This document shows, piece after piece, positions 7,256-15,159 of a DNA stretch of 64,000 bases. The stretch covers positions 1,984,001-2,048,000 of the forward strand of contig NZ_VFOM01000001.1 in assembly GCF_006716125.1 (NCBI RefSeq). Direction: 5' to 3'. A program made the translations under genes and the position numbers. The stretch is from Homoserinimonas aerilata (lineage in GTDB: Bacteria > Actinomycetota > Actinomycetes > Actinomycetales > Microbacteriaceae). Every line of letters begins with the position of its first letter. Within the stretch, counting starts at the first letter, position 1. Under the pieces are notes generated by a model that saw only the letters and a program-made list of their open reading frames with translations, did no database searches and was not told the DNA's origin.

Positions 7256-8294
7256 GGGACTCACCCTCGACATCGCGGCGAACACCCGCGACTTCCAGCG
7301 CGGCACGAAGGATGTCGAGAAGTCACTCGACCAGGTCGCCGACTCTCTCGACGACGTATCCCGCGACGGGGCGAAGGCCAGCGAAAAGCTGGAGAAGTCA
7401 TTCTCAGACGCGCAGCGGGAGATCTCCCGCGACGCGAAGAAGATCGAGAAGGATGTCAAGGACTCCACCCGCGACGGCTTCAAGGGTGCATCCGATCACG
7501 TCGAGTCGTTCAAGGATGAGGCCCGGCAGAACTTCGCTGAGACCGCCTCCAGCTTCGATGGGTCGATGGACTCGATCGCCGATATGGCACAGTCCACTCT
7601 CGGTGGGCTGGCCACCGCCATTCCCGGCGCGGGCCTCGCTCTCGCCGGACTTGGTGCGGCCGCTGGCGCGTTCTATTCCCAGTGGCAGGAGAACGCTGAG
7701 AAGACCGAAGAACGCATCTCGAACATGTATGACGACATGCTCGAATCGGGCCTCGACTACCTATCTCAGCAATATGTCAATGATGCGCTGAGGGATCTAA
7801 AAGAGGACCAGGACGAGTACAACCGACTCGTGCAGTTGTCGAAAGATCTCGGGCTTGCCCTCTCCGACGTGCTGATTGCCCAGGTCACCAAGGGCGATGA
7901 GCGCGAGCGTGTAGAGCAGCGCATTACAGAGAGATACGCCGAGCAGCTTCGTCTGGCCGGCGAGCTGGAAGATGGCATGACCTACACCGCGAACGAGCAG
8001 GCGCGCGGCGCGGCAGAGCTCAGCAGGTGGAGCGACCACTTCGAGACACTGAATGAGCAGCAGAGCGAGTCGCTATCCACCGTCAAGGAGATCCGCATCG
8101 CACAAGACCAGGTGAATGCCAGATACACCGAAGAGGGCAAGCTCATCGACACGAACAACAAGAAGCTCGCCGAGGCCCCGAGGGAGGTCGCGGTGAAGTA
8201 TGTGGTCGATGACAGCGCCCTAAAGAACTACCGACCGGCGCCTCTGAAAGTTCCCATCGAGATGTTCGCCCGTGACGGGAAGAGGATCTACTGA
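7248..8294 (+). CDS. Tape-measure-like coiled-coil protein (orphan)
   Basis: A 348-aa protein that begins like phage tail tape-measure proteins (LTLDIAANTRDFQRGTKDV). A long heptad-rich, Lys/Asp/Glu-rich helical region spans residues 15-105. A glycine/alanine hydrophobic segment (LGGLATAIPGAGLALAGLGA) lies near 120-145, followed by a further charged helical region. True tape measures are usually over 600 aa and sit among tail genes. Here there are none, and the protein is about half the expected size. It may be a remnant, a decoy interfering with helper-phage tails, or a membrane-active coiled-coil protein. I favour tape-measure ancestry from the N-terminal pattern. The stop overlaps the next ATG (TGATG). 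Confidence 0.65.
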   Translation: MAKGLTLDIAANTRDFQRGTKDVEKSLDQVADSLDDVSRDGAKASEKLEKSFSDAQREISRDAKKIEKDVKDSTRDGFKGASDHVESFKDEARQNFAETASSFDGSMDSIADMAQSTLGGLATAIPGAGLALAGLGAAAGAFYSQWQENAEKTEERISNMYDDMLESGLDYLSQQYVNDALRDLKEDQDEYNRLVQLSKDLGLALSDVLIAQVTKGDERERVEQRITERYAEQLRLAGELEDGMTYTANEQARGAAELSRWSDHFETLNEQQSESLSTVKEIRIAQDQVNARYTEEGKLIDTNNKKLAEAPREVAVKYVVDDSALKNYRPAPLKVPIEMFARDGKRIY

Positions 8295-8557
8295 TGGCTG
8301 CGGCCGATGTCAGCGCGGGTGTGAGCGTGAGAGGTTCCAATTGCGAGGTTGAAGACTCCCAGGGCACCGCCTGTGGTGCTCCCGCATCATTCATGGGTAC
8401 TCATCGCGACTGCGCTGGCCACGCCGTCTGCTGCGCCGATCATGCTATGGAGATCAGCCGACCTAGCGGAAGTCCGCGCTGTGCCTGCGGAAGATCCGGG
8501 CAGTTCCAGATCGTGCCCCTTGTCCTCGGCATCGACGACTGCGAACCGCCAAGCTGA
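8294..8557 (+). CDS. Small cysteine-rich protein, 87 aa
   Basis: An 87-aa protein with eight cysteines (single C at two places, then C...CC, then CAC and a late C) plus several His, suggesting metal binding. It overlaps the stop of the tape-measure-like gene by one base and is followed 19 bp later by a strong terminator, so it closes the rightward operon. Not recognised. The start of its coding sequence (8311-8333) recurs almost exactly at 9016-9038. Confidence 0.6.
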   Translation: MAAADVSAGVSVRGSNCEVEDSQGTACGAPASFMGTHRDCAGHAVCCADHAMEISRPSGSPRCACGRSGQFQIVPLVLGIDDCEPPS

Positions 8558-8576
8558 TTAGCCGTGCCTCTTGCCG

Positions 8577-8611
8577 GATGGCCGCCCCTACCGCGAGGAG
8601 GGGCGGCCATC
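8577..8611 (+). terminator. Strong terminator of the element's rightward operon
   Basis: A 13-bp perfect stem (GATGGCCGCCCCT / AGGGGCGGCCATC) with a 9-base loop lies 19 bp after the last rightward gene. The following sequence (GTTATCTC) is only weakly T-rich. Confidence 0.8.
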
Positions 8612-8755
8612 GTTATCTCAACGCCGGCCCCATCGCCGCCAGCTGGCGCACCGTTCACGATGCTTCGACGGGCTCCATTCGGCGGCCAAGCCAGACTTTT
8701 TGAGAAGTCGCCCGTACCTCCGCCTGGGGACAGCAAGGATTTCTCTCTCTATTAG

Positions 8756-8770
8756 TTGGACTCAGTCCAA
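8756..8770. repeat. Palindromic operator-like site without a gene
   Basis: TTGGACT and AGTCCAA flank a single central C, giving a 15-bp inverted repeat typical in size of TetR-type operators. No open frame with a ribosome binding site follows on either strand, so it may be a relic of a lost gene or a site for an element protein. Confidence 0.4.
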
Positions 8771-9311
8771 ATAATCAGGTTTCTCCAAGGGTTCCACCTG
8801 GCACGAGATTGCGCGCGCTGATTGAACGCGTTGTCCTACCATTCCTTTTTAGGCAGCACAAAGCTGCGGCCCTTGGCCGCCTTTCTGGAAACCGTAACAT
8901 ATGCGCGCGTCGCATGCCGCCCGCTTCTCACCGTTACTGCGCACACTTGGTCGTGCGCGCTCAACTTGCCGGCCGACTTGTCGTCCCTGCTCTGAGCGAA
9001 GGCTGGAGCAGAGAGCAGCGCGGGTGTGAGTGTGAGAGCATCCCGCTAGCCGAGGCGTAGGCACGCCGCCACCGGATGCCGTGTTGCTGCGGGAGCCTCG
9101 CAGCTCGGAGTTGCGGCGCTGTGACGGTTGCACGCACCGAGAACACCAACCGTCACGGCTACAGTCACAGCTATAACTGGCCTCTCATCTGGTCTTTTGT
9201 GCGTCGTGACGGTTGTGACGGCACATTGCACTATCTATCAGATCAGGCCCGGGAGGCTCCCACTTGATGCAGCAGTGTTGGCCGTCAGGTTCCGGCTTTG
9301 CAGTCACGGTC

Positions 9312-9343
9312 ATGCAACAGGCCATGCAACACCGCTATTGCAT
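9312..9343 (+). repeat. Right pair of integrase arm-type sites
   Basis: ATGCAAC occurs at 9312-9318 and 9324-9330, the same 12-bp period as at the left end (29-47). An inverted TTGCAT follows at 9338-9343. They lie about 120 bp inside the attachment core. Together with the left pair they are the best candidates for integrase arm binding. Confidence 0.6.
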
Positions 9344-9450
9344 CGCGGCGCATCTGGATGTCACTACCAGCGCGCGCGACGGCGGCATGCTCCCGAGAAC
9401 ACTGGGCAGGAGGCCCCTAGGCGCATCGTCGTGCACGCCGGTGCGAGGGA

Positions 9451-9474
9451 GTTCGAATCCCCCATTCTCCGCCA
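9451..9474 (+). other. attR: Right attachment site: duplicated 3' end of tRNA-Ser
   Basis: GTTCGAATCCCCC followed by ATTCTCC, G and CCA is the T-loop to CCA end of a tRNA. The acceptor strand ATTCTCC with discriminator G fits tRNA-Ser (5' strand GGAGAAT). No 5' half is present upstream: there is no GGAGAAT and no D or anticodon arm. This is therefore the short copy left by integration into a tRNA gene, and the intact tRNA-Ser should be just left of position 1. It marks the element/chromosome junction. Confidence 0.82.
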
Positions 9475-9627
9475 TTTTCTCAGCTTTGTGCTGTGCCGGT
9501 CTCGCGGCTGTCGCCGTGGCATCCGCGGTGCTCAGCAGGAAGAACTTCGGGACACGCCGACGCGAAGCGGCCGTGCGCGGGGTGTCGGCGCGTTTCTCCT
9601 GCTGGATGCGGAGGCAGAGGGCGCAGG

Positions 9628-10227
9628 TCAGCCCGTCGGGAGGCCGAGGGTCGGGTCATCCGCGGTGCTCCCCGCGAGCGGCGTGAAGCCGAGCCGCTCG
9701 TAGAACGCAAGGGCCGCAATGTTCTCCGGGTCGAGGCTCAGGTGCACGCCGGCGACACCGCGCGAGCGCAGCTCCGCGAGCAGCGTGCCGATGAGGGCCC
9801 GGCCGAGCCCGCGGCCCTGCAACTCCGGCAGCAGGTCGATGTGCAGGTGCGCCGGATGCTCCGCAATATCGGCCCGCAGCATCCGCTCAGGAGTGAAACC
9901 GAGATGGGCGATCTGCTGCTCGAGCCCAACCGGCGGCATGACATGCTCGAAACGTTCCGCCAGGCGCGGCAGCCACTCGGCGCGGTACCGCTCGACGAAC
10001 GCGGCCGTGTCGGCCGTCGCCACAATGTAGCCCGCAGCGCCGCCGCCCTCGTCTACGACGAACGCGAGCCGCGGGTCGAACTCGAGATACGGGTCGAGGA
10101 ACACGGCCGACCAGAGTGAATCGTCAGAGAACAGCCCCGTCGCATCCTGCCCCGCACGGGCGGTGCGCACGCAGATCTCGCGCAGACGTGTGAGGTCGGC
10201 GGGGGTGTACGGGCGGATAGAGGGCAT
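9628..10227 (-). CDS. GNAT-family N-acetyltransferase
   Basis: An acetyl-CoA-dependent acyltransferase of the GNAT fold, about 199 aa. It begins PSIRPYTPADLTRLREIC. The acetyl-CoA pyrophosphate loop LQGRGLGRALIGTLL and the motif B segment LSLDPENIAALAFYERLGF are both clear, and the C terminus is complete. I chose the ATG at 10227; an in-frame ATG at 10245 would add six residues. The family includes enzymes placed near O-GlcNAcase-type glycosidases, but the substrate here is unknown. It is the first chromosomal gene beyond the attachment site. Confidence 0.88.
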   Translation of the reverse strand: MPSIRPYTPADLTRLREICVRTARAGQDATGLFSDDSLWSAVFLDPYLEFDPRLAFVVDEGGGAAGYIVATADTAAFVERYRAEWLPRLAERFEHVMPPVGLEQQIAHLGFTPERMLRADIAEHPAHLHIDLLPELQGRGLGRALIGTLLAELRSRGVAGVHLSLDPENIAALAFYERLGFTPLAGSTADDPTLGLPTG

Positions 10228-10310
10228 GGGCTCATCTTTGCGCATGCGCCGCCGGTCTCGAGACTGTCGCCGTAGACCACAGATCGACTCGCTCCGCGAG
10301 GTCCCCCCTA

Positions 10311-10335
10311 TGCAATGCCGCTGCGCGCCATTGCA
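10311..10335. repeat. Short inverted repeat between GNAT and HerA-like genes
   Basis: TGCAATG and CATTGCA flank an 11-base GC-rich loop. It lies downstream of the HerA-like gene and upstream of the acetyltransferase gene, so it could act as a weak terminator or an operator. Confidence 0.3.
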
Positions 10336-10359
10336 CCTCGACCAGCGGGAGGCGAGCGA

Positions 10360-12150
10360 CTAGCGGCGCTTCAGAGTGCCGAAGATGCCCTTCACGACCG
10401 AGTTCACGATGGACCGGCCCTGGCGCGAGCCGAGGAAGTCGACCACGGGGTTCTCCGCCTTCTTCGGCGCACGAGCCCGCGTCGAAGAGCTGCGCGGCGT
10501 GGGTGCCTGTGCCTTCTGCTGCTTCGCCATCTCGCGCTGCATCCGGTCGTATTCGGCCTGCGCCTTCGCCGCATCCTTCGCCTGCTGTTCGGCCTGCTCG
10601 CGCGCGGCCGCCGCGTTCATCTTCGCGGTCAGCATCTCGTGCGCCGACTCGCGGTCGATGGCGGTGCCGTATTTGGGCAGCAGCGCCGACGCCTTCACGG
10701 TCGCCTCCACCACAGCATCCTCGCTCGGCGACATAGACCCCTGCGGCGCGCGCAGTCGGGTCCAGGCGACGGGCGTCGGTGCGCCCTTCTCGTTCATGAC
10801 GGTGACGACGGCCTCGCCCGTTCCGAGCTGCGTGAGCACCTGCTCGAGGTCGTAGCCGGAGTGCGGGTACGTCGACACGGTCGCCCGCAGCGCCTTCGCC
10901 GCGTCGGGCGTGTGGGCGCGAAGCTGATGCTGGATGCGTGAGCCGAGCTGCTCGAGAACGGCACCCGGAACATCCTTCGGCGTCTGCGTGACGAAGACGA
11001 TGCCGACACCCTTCGAGCGGATGAGCCGCACCGTCTGCACGATCGAGTCGACGAAATCCTTCGACGCCCCGGTGAACAGCAGGTGCGCCTCATCGAAGAA
11101 GAACACCAGCTTCGGCTTGTCGAGGTCGCCCACCTCGGGCAGGTCGTTGAACAGGTCGGCGAGCAGCCACATGAGGAAGGTGGAGAACAGCGCGGGCTTG
11201 TCCTGCACGCTGGGCACCTCGAGCAGGCTGATGACACCGCGCCCGTCAGAGGCCATGCGGATGAGGTCGGCCGTGTCGATCTCCGGCTCACCGAAGAAGA
11301 CATCCGCGCCCTGGTCGCCGAACGTGATCAGCTCGCGCAGGATCACCCCCACGGTCGCCGCCGACAGCCCGCCCAGCTGCTTCAGCTCGAGCTTGCCCTC
11401 GTCGGTGGTGAGGTACTGCAGAACCGAGCGCAGATCGGCGAGATCGACGAGCGGGTAGCCGGCATTCGCGGCGTAGTGGAAGACGAGGCCGAGCGATGAC
11501 TCCTGCGTGGCATTCAGTCCGAGCACCTTCGACAGCAGGAGTGGGCCGAAGCCGGCGATCGTCGCGCGAACGGGCACGCCATGGCCGAGCCCGCCCAGAC
11601 TGAAATACTCGGTCGGGAAGGATGCGGGCACCCAGTCCTGCCCGATGCCGCGCGTGCGCGCCAGCAGCTTGTCGCTCGACGGGCCCGGCGTGGCGACGCC
11701 CGTCAGATCGCCCTTGATGTCGGCCGCGAAGACGGGCACACCCTGAGCCGAGAGCTGCTCGAGCAGCACCTGCAGGGTGCGGGTCTTGCCGGTTCCCGTC
11801 GCGCCGGCGACAAGCCCGTGACGGTTGAGCATGGCGGTCGGGATGCGCACCTGCACGTCGGGCAGCGCCTCACCGTTGACGAGGGCGCCGATCTCGATGG
11901 CGTGCCCGTCGGTGGCATAACCGGCGCGGATCGCCTCGACGGCGTCAGGCTTCAGCGGGCCCGATCCGGTACCCGTTGATGCGGCGGCCGGAGCGTCCGG
12001 CTCGGCCGGCTCGGAAGCGGGAGCGGACTCCGTGGCGGCAACAGCAGCCGCCGCGGCCTCCTCGGCCTCGCGCCGCAGGGCGGCAAGCGCCTCCTCTGCT
12101 GCGGCGACCTTCGCGGCGGCCTCTGCTGCCCTGTCTGTGGCATCCGTCAT
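10360..12150 (-). CDS. HerA-like/DUF853 P-loop ATPase
   Basis: A 596-aa ATPase of the HerA/FtsK superfamily, DUF853 type. An Ala/Glu-rich coiled stretch at the N terminus is followed by the Walker A GATGTGKTRTLQVLLEQL near residue 115, Walker B KLVFFFDEAHLLF near 335, and the sensor region IGIVFVTQTPKDVP. The C-terminal 100 residues are a charged helix and a Pro/Ser/Arg-rich linker. Length matches the family. Such proteins are widespread single-copy genes in Actinobacteria and Proteobacteria, suspected of pumping or translocating DNA or of work at the envelope; the exact role is unknown. It stands alone on the minus strand. Confidence 0.9.
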   Translation of the reverse strand: MTDATDRAAEAAAKVAAAEEALAALRREAEEAAAAAVAATESAPASEPAEPDAPAAASTGTGSGPLKPDAVEAIRAGYATDGHAIEIGALVNGEALPDVQVRIPTAMLNRHGLVAGATGTGKTRTLQVLLEQLSAQGVPVFAADIKGDLTGVATPGPSSDKLLARTRGIGQDWVPASFPTEYFSLGGLGHGVPVRATIAGFGPLLLSKVLGLNATQESSLGLVFHYAANAGYPLVDLADLRSVLQYLTTDEGKLELKQLGGLSAATVGVILRELITFGDQGADVFFGEPEIDTADLIRMASDGRGVISLLEVPSVQDKPALFSTFLMWLLADLFNDLPEVGDLDKPKLVFFFDEAHLLFTGASKDFVDSIVQTVRLIRSKGVGIVFVTQTPKDVPGAVLEQLGSRIQHQLRAHTPDAAKALRATVSTYPHSGYDLEQVLTQLGTGEAVVTVMNEKGAPTPVAWTRLRAPQGSMSPSEDAVVEATVKASALLPKYGTAIDRESAHEMLTAKMNAAAAREQAEQQAKDAAKAQAEYDRMQREMAKQQKAQAPTPRSSSTRARAPKKAENPVVDFLGSRQGRSIVNSVVKGIFGTLKRR

Positions 12151-12231
12151 GTCGTCAGGACCTGTTCGCTCGCGGCCCGGTCATCCGGTGGCCTGTTCGG
12201 TTGTGGATGCGAAAAGCTTCGCACACCGGCC

Positions 12232-12837
12232 TCAGCGCGTCGAGATGCCCGCGGTCGTGTCGATGAGTGACTGCCACAGCGCGTCACCGGCGTGACCCTG
12301 CGGCAGCCGGCCCGCGAGTTCGAGGCTGAGCAGGCCGTGCGCCCACGCCCACGTGCCCTGATCGAGCTGCGAGTCGCCCACGAGCTCCCGGTACTGCGCC
12401 ACCGCGGCGGCCTCGGCGTCGGCATCGATCAGATCGATCGGGTACGGGCGCGCGAACATGAGCCGGTAGAGCTGCGGATGCGCGTGGCCGAACGCACGCA
12501 GACGCGACGCGAACAGGGACACCCGGCCGCGGTAGCTCCCGTCTGCACGGTCGTCTGCAAAGTCGTCTGCCCGGTCGGCGGAACCCATCGAAGCAAGCCG
12601 CGGCGTTGCGGCCCTGCCCGCCAGAGCATCCGCGAGCAGCCAGAAGCCGTGCTCGATGAGCCGCGCCTCGATGTCGGCCTTGCTGGTGAACTGCTTGTAC
12701 AGCGACGGAGGCTTGATGGAGGCGAGCCGGGCGATCTCGCCGATGCTCAGATTGGACGCGCCGTCGCGCTCCAACACCTCAAGGGCGACAGCGACGAGTT
12801 CATCACGGCGCGATGGCGCGCGTGCCAGCAGGACCAT
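12232..12837 (-). CDS. TetR-family transcriptional regulator
   Basis: A 201-aa repressor-type protein. The N-terminal HTH domain (residues 10-60) reads DELVAVALEVLERDGASNLSIGEIARLASIKPPSLYKQFTSKADIEARLI, the TetR signature. The C-terminal ligand domain resembles the WHG/TetR_C type (LFASRLRAFGHAHPQLYRLMFARP). It lies 81 bp upstream of the HerA-like gene and 40 bp downstream of the PAP2 gene's stop, all on the minus strand. Its target cannot be read from sequence. Confidence 0.9.
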   Translation of the reverse strand: MVLLARAPSRRDELVAVALEVLERDGASNLSIGEIARLASIKPPSLYKQFTSKADIEARLIEHGFWLLADALAGRAATPRLASMGSADRADDFADDRADGSYRGRVSLFASRLRAFGHAHPQLYRLMFARPYPIDLIDADAEAAAVAQYRELVGDSQLDQGTWAWAHGLLSLELAGRLPQGHAGDALWQSLIDTTAGISTR

Positions 12838-12876
12838 CCCCCCAGCCTAGCGATCATGACACCCGAACGGGGCACA

Positions 12877-13557
12877 TTACGGGGCAGTTTTGAGCCTCTC
12901 CTTGGCGAGCCGGTGCGCGAGCGGCGCCCACACGATGACAGCCACACCCACACCGATGAGCAGACCACCGATGGTGTCACTCAGCCAGTGCGCACCCAGA
13001 TAGGTGCGGCTGAGCATCATGAGCACGGTGTACGCCGCGCCCGCCGCCCACACCCAGACACGGCCCACGATGATCGCGAGCGTCACCGCGAGAGTGGCCG
13101 CATTCGCGACATGCCCCGACGGAAAGGAACCGGCATCCGCAATGACCATGATGTCTTCAGGCCGGGGCCGGTGCAGCAGACCCTTCAGCAACTGCACAAG
13201 ACCCGCGGATGCTGCCGCCGCGATCGCGAAGAACAGCGCGGCCCAGAACCGCCGCAGCAGACACAACACCGCCACCGTGCCGAGCGGTACGACGAGCACA
13301 CCGACGAGGCCGCCGCCGAGCCAGTTCATGAACAGGGCGGGAGCATCGAACCAGATGCCACGATTCTCGAGAACCTCGGATGCCCACTCCTCGTCGAACC
13401 CGAGCGGCAGGTTTCCGGCCCGCACAGAGATGACGACGCCGAGCGCCGCCGCCAGCGCGACCGCCACAAGCGCGCTGATGAGCGGCCACCGCCGGCTGAC
13501 CTTGCGCGCGCCCGCGACATCCGTCTGTGTCTTCTCCTCAGCGGGGGTCGAATTCAT
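12877..13557 (-). CDS. PAP2-family membrane phosphatase
   Basis: A 226-aa integral membrane phosphatase with about six hydrophobic segments. The three PAP2 signature motifs are intact: KGLLHRPRP, PSGH and SRTYLGAHWLSD. The family dephosphorylates lipid phosphates such as undecaprenyl pyrophosphate, phosphatidate or phosphatidylglycerol phosphate on the outer face of the membrane. The substrate is not determinable here. It is located directly upstream of the TetR gene. Confidence 0.93.
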   Translation of the reverse strand: MNSTPAEEKTQTDVAGARKVSRRWPLISALVAVALAAALGVVISVRAGNLPLGFDEEWASEVLENRGIWFDAPALFMNWLGGGLVGVLVVPLGTVAVLCLLRRFWAALFFAIAAAASAGLVQLLKGLLHRPRPEDIMVIADAGSFPSGHVANAATLAVTLAIIVGRVWVWAAGAAYTVLMMLSRTYLGAHWLSDTIGGLLIGVGVAVIVWAPLAHRLAKERLKTAP

Positions 13558-13601
13558 GGGGCCACAATACTCGGCGGGGTGCGGGGGTTGCTCGCGGGCC
13601 G

Positions 13602-13635
13602 GGTTTCGAGACGGCCGCGGGCGGCCTCCTCAACC
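13602..13635. repeat. Dispersed intergenic repeat GGTTTCGA...CTCAACC (copy 1)
   Basis: The 34-bp element starts GGTTTCGAGACGGCC and ends GGCCTCCTCAACC, then CGCCAGT. It resembles the 36-bp element at 28790-28825 in both ends and in having a GC-rich inverted middle. Both lie at gene ends. It is probably a member of a genome-wide intergenic repeat family. Confidence 0.5.
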
Positions 13636-13651
13636 CGCCAGTACCCGGAGA

Positions 13652-15100
13652 CTAGCGGGGACTGCGCGGCCCCGGCGGGATCTCGCGGGACTCGATGAGC
13701 TTCGCGTACCAGAGGGCGCTGTCCTTGAGGGTGCGCTCGAGCGTGTCGTAGTCGACGTACACGATGCCGAAACGCTTCGTGTAGCCGTAGGACCACTCGA
13801 AGTTGTCGAGCAGCGACCACACCTGGTAGCCGCGCAGGTCGACGCCCTGCTGCAGCGCGCGGTGAGCGGCCGTGAAGTGCCGCTGCAGGTAGTCGGTGCG
13901 GTCGACGTCGTGGACCGCGCCGTCGATGACCTCGTCGTCGAAGGAGGCACCATTCTCGGTGATCATGAGCGGCAGCTCCGGAAACTGCTCTTTCAGCGAC
14001 AGCAGCAGCTCCTCCAGCCCATCGGGCGCGATGTTCCAGCCCATCGCCGTGTACGGGCCGGGCTGCTCGATGAACTCGACCCGCTCGCTGCCGGGCCAGG
14101 GGGTGCCCCCTGCGTCTTTGTGGCCGTCGTTGCTCTGCCTCGGGGACGTGCCGTCCCACATCCGCACGGTCGCTGTCGAGTAGTAGTTGACGCCGAGCAC
14201 GTCGATGGGCTGCTTGACCTGCTGCAGGTCGCCGGGCTTCACGAACGCCCAGTCGGTGACGCTCGAGGTGTCGGCGATGAGATCTTCAGGGTATTCGCCC
14301 TGCAGCATCGGGCCGGTGAATGCCCGATTGGCGAGCGCGTCGATGCGGCGCATGGCCTCGTTCGCGCTCTCCTCTTTATCGGTGCCGGGGCGCAGCACAT
14401 GGAAGTTGAGGGTGACCGAGTAGTCAGGGTCGCCCGCGACGACCGAACGCAGTGCCTGCAGCCCCAGGCCGTGCGCAAGGTTGAGGTGGTGGACGGCGGC
14501 CAGAGCATCCGCCCCACTCGTGCGGCCGGGGGCGTGCGCGCCCGAACCGTAGCCGAGGTAGGCGCTGCACCACGGCTCGTTGAGCGTCGTCCACTGCGCG
14601 ACGCGGTCGCCGAACGCTTCACCGGCGAGCGCCGCATATTCGGCGAAACGGTGCGCGGTATCGCGGGCAGGCCAGCCGCCGGCATCCTCGAGCGGCTGCG
14701 GCAGATCCCAGTGGTACAGCGTCGCGATGGGCCGGATGCCGCGGGCCAGCAGCCCGTCGATGAGCCGGTTGTAGAAACCGAGACCGCGGCGGTTGACCGG
14801 CCCCGAACCTGACGGCTGGATGCGCGGCCACGCGATCGAGAAACGGTACGCCTCAAGCCCGAGGCGCTGCATGATGTCGAGGTCTTCGTCGAGGCGGTGA
14901 TAGTGGTCGTCAGCGATGTCACCCGTGTGCCCGCCGACCGTCTTGCCGGGGGTCTTGCTGAACGTGTCCCAGATGGACGGCTCCCTGCCATCCTCATCGA
15001 ACGCGCCCTCCACCTGGTAGGAGGCGGTCGCGGATCCGAACACGAAACCGTCGGGAAAGCGGAGACCGCTGTCTCTGTAGTCGGGGCTGCCTGTAATCAT
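13652..15100 (-). CDS. bglB: GH1 beta-glucosidase
   Basis: A 482-aa glycoside hydrolase family 1 enzyme starting [22 protein letters not shown]. The family N-terminal signature ([14 protein letters not shown]), the acid/base Glu in [14 protein letters not shown] and the nucleophile Glu in [12 protein letters not shown] are all present. There is no signal peptide, so it is cytoplasmic. GH1 enzymes of this type remove terminal beta-glucosyl (sometimes xylosyl or fucosyl) residues from imported oligosaccharides. The frame is open for a further 400 bp upstream, but that part overlaps the esterase gene, and homology begins at this ATG. It lies 59 bp downstream of the esterase gene, so the two are probably co-transcribed. 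Confidence 0.93.
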   Translation of the reverse strand: MITGSPDYRDSGLRFPDGFVFGSATASYQVEGAFDEDGREPSIWDTFSKTPGKTVGGHTGDIADDHYHRLDEDLDIMQRLGLEAYRFSIAWPRIQPSGSGPVNRRGLGFYNRLIDGLLARGIRPIATLYHWDLPQPLEDAGGWPARDTAHRFAEYAALAGEAFGDRVAQWTTLNEPWCSAYLGYGSGAHAPGRTSGADALAAVHHLNLAHGLGLQALRSVVAGDPDYSVTLNFHVLRPGTDKEESANEAMRRIDALANRAFTGPMLQGEYPEDLIADTSSVTDWAFVKPGDLQQVKQPIDVLGVNYYSTATVRMWDGTSPRQSNDGHKDAGGTPWPGSERVEFIEQPGPYTAMGWNIAPDGLEELLLSLKEQFPELPLMITENGASFDDEVIDGAVHDVDRTDYLQRHFTAAHRALQQGVDLRGYQVWSLLDNFEWSYGYTKRFGIVYVDYDTLERTLKDSALWYAKLIESREIPPGPRSPR

Positions 15101-15159
15101 GCGCTCGAGCCTACTGTCGAATTTTTCGTACACCGTCTCGTTGCGTGGCGGCCTGCGTG

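Larger units (their letters stand above)
8612..9450. other. Non-coding right end of the element
   Basis: About 840 bp with no convincing gene. The open frames here lack ribosome binding sites and family motifs. Structure seen: the palindrome TTGGACT-C-AGTCCAA at 8756-8770, which is operator-like with no gene following; GTGACGGTTG at 9121-9130, inverted at 9147-9156, repeated at 9206-9215, with a further GTGACGG at 9215-9221; and paired ATGCAAC sites at 9312-9330. This looks like the recombination-protein binding end of the element. Confidence 0.6.

Noticed and set aside
8809..9060. 83-aa open frame in the right end of the element
   Set aside because: TTG start without ribosome binding site, no recognisable motif, and no conserved composition; treated as non-coding.
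9387..9474. Full tRNA gene
   Set aside because: Only the T-arm and acceptor 3' strand are present. No GGAGAAT 5' strand, D arm or anticodon arm can be folded upstream, so it is an attachment copy.
1..9474. Complete prophage
   Set aside because: No capsid, portal, terminase, tail, lysis or holin gene can be recognised despite the tape-measure-like protein.
13004..14812. 602-aa open frame on the plus strand
   Set aside because: It spans PAP2, the intergenic repeat and GH1, all clear genes on the other strand. No motif; a shadow of high-GC codon use.
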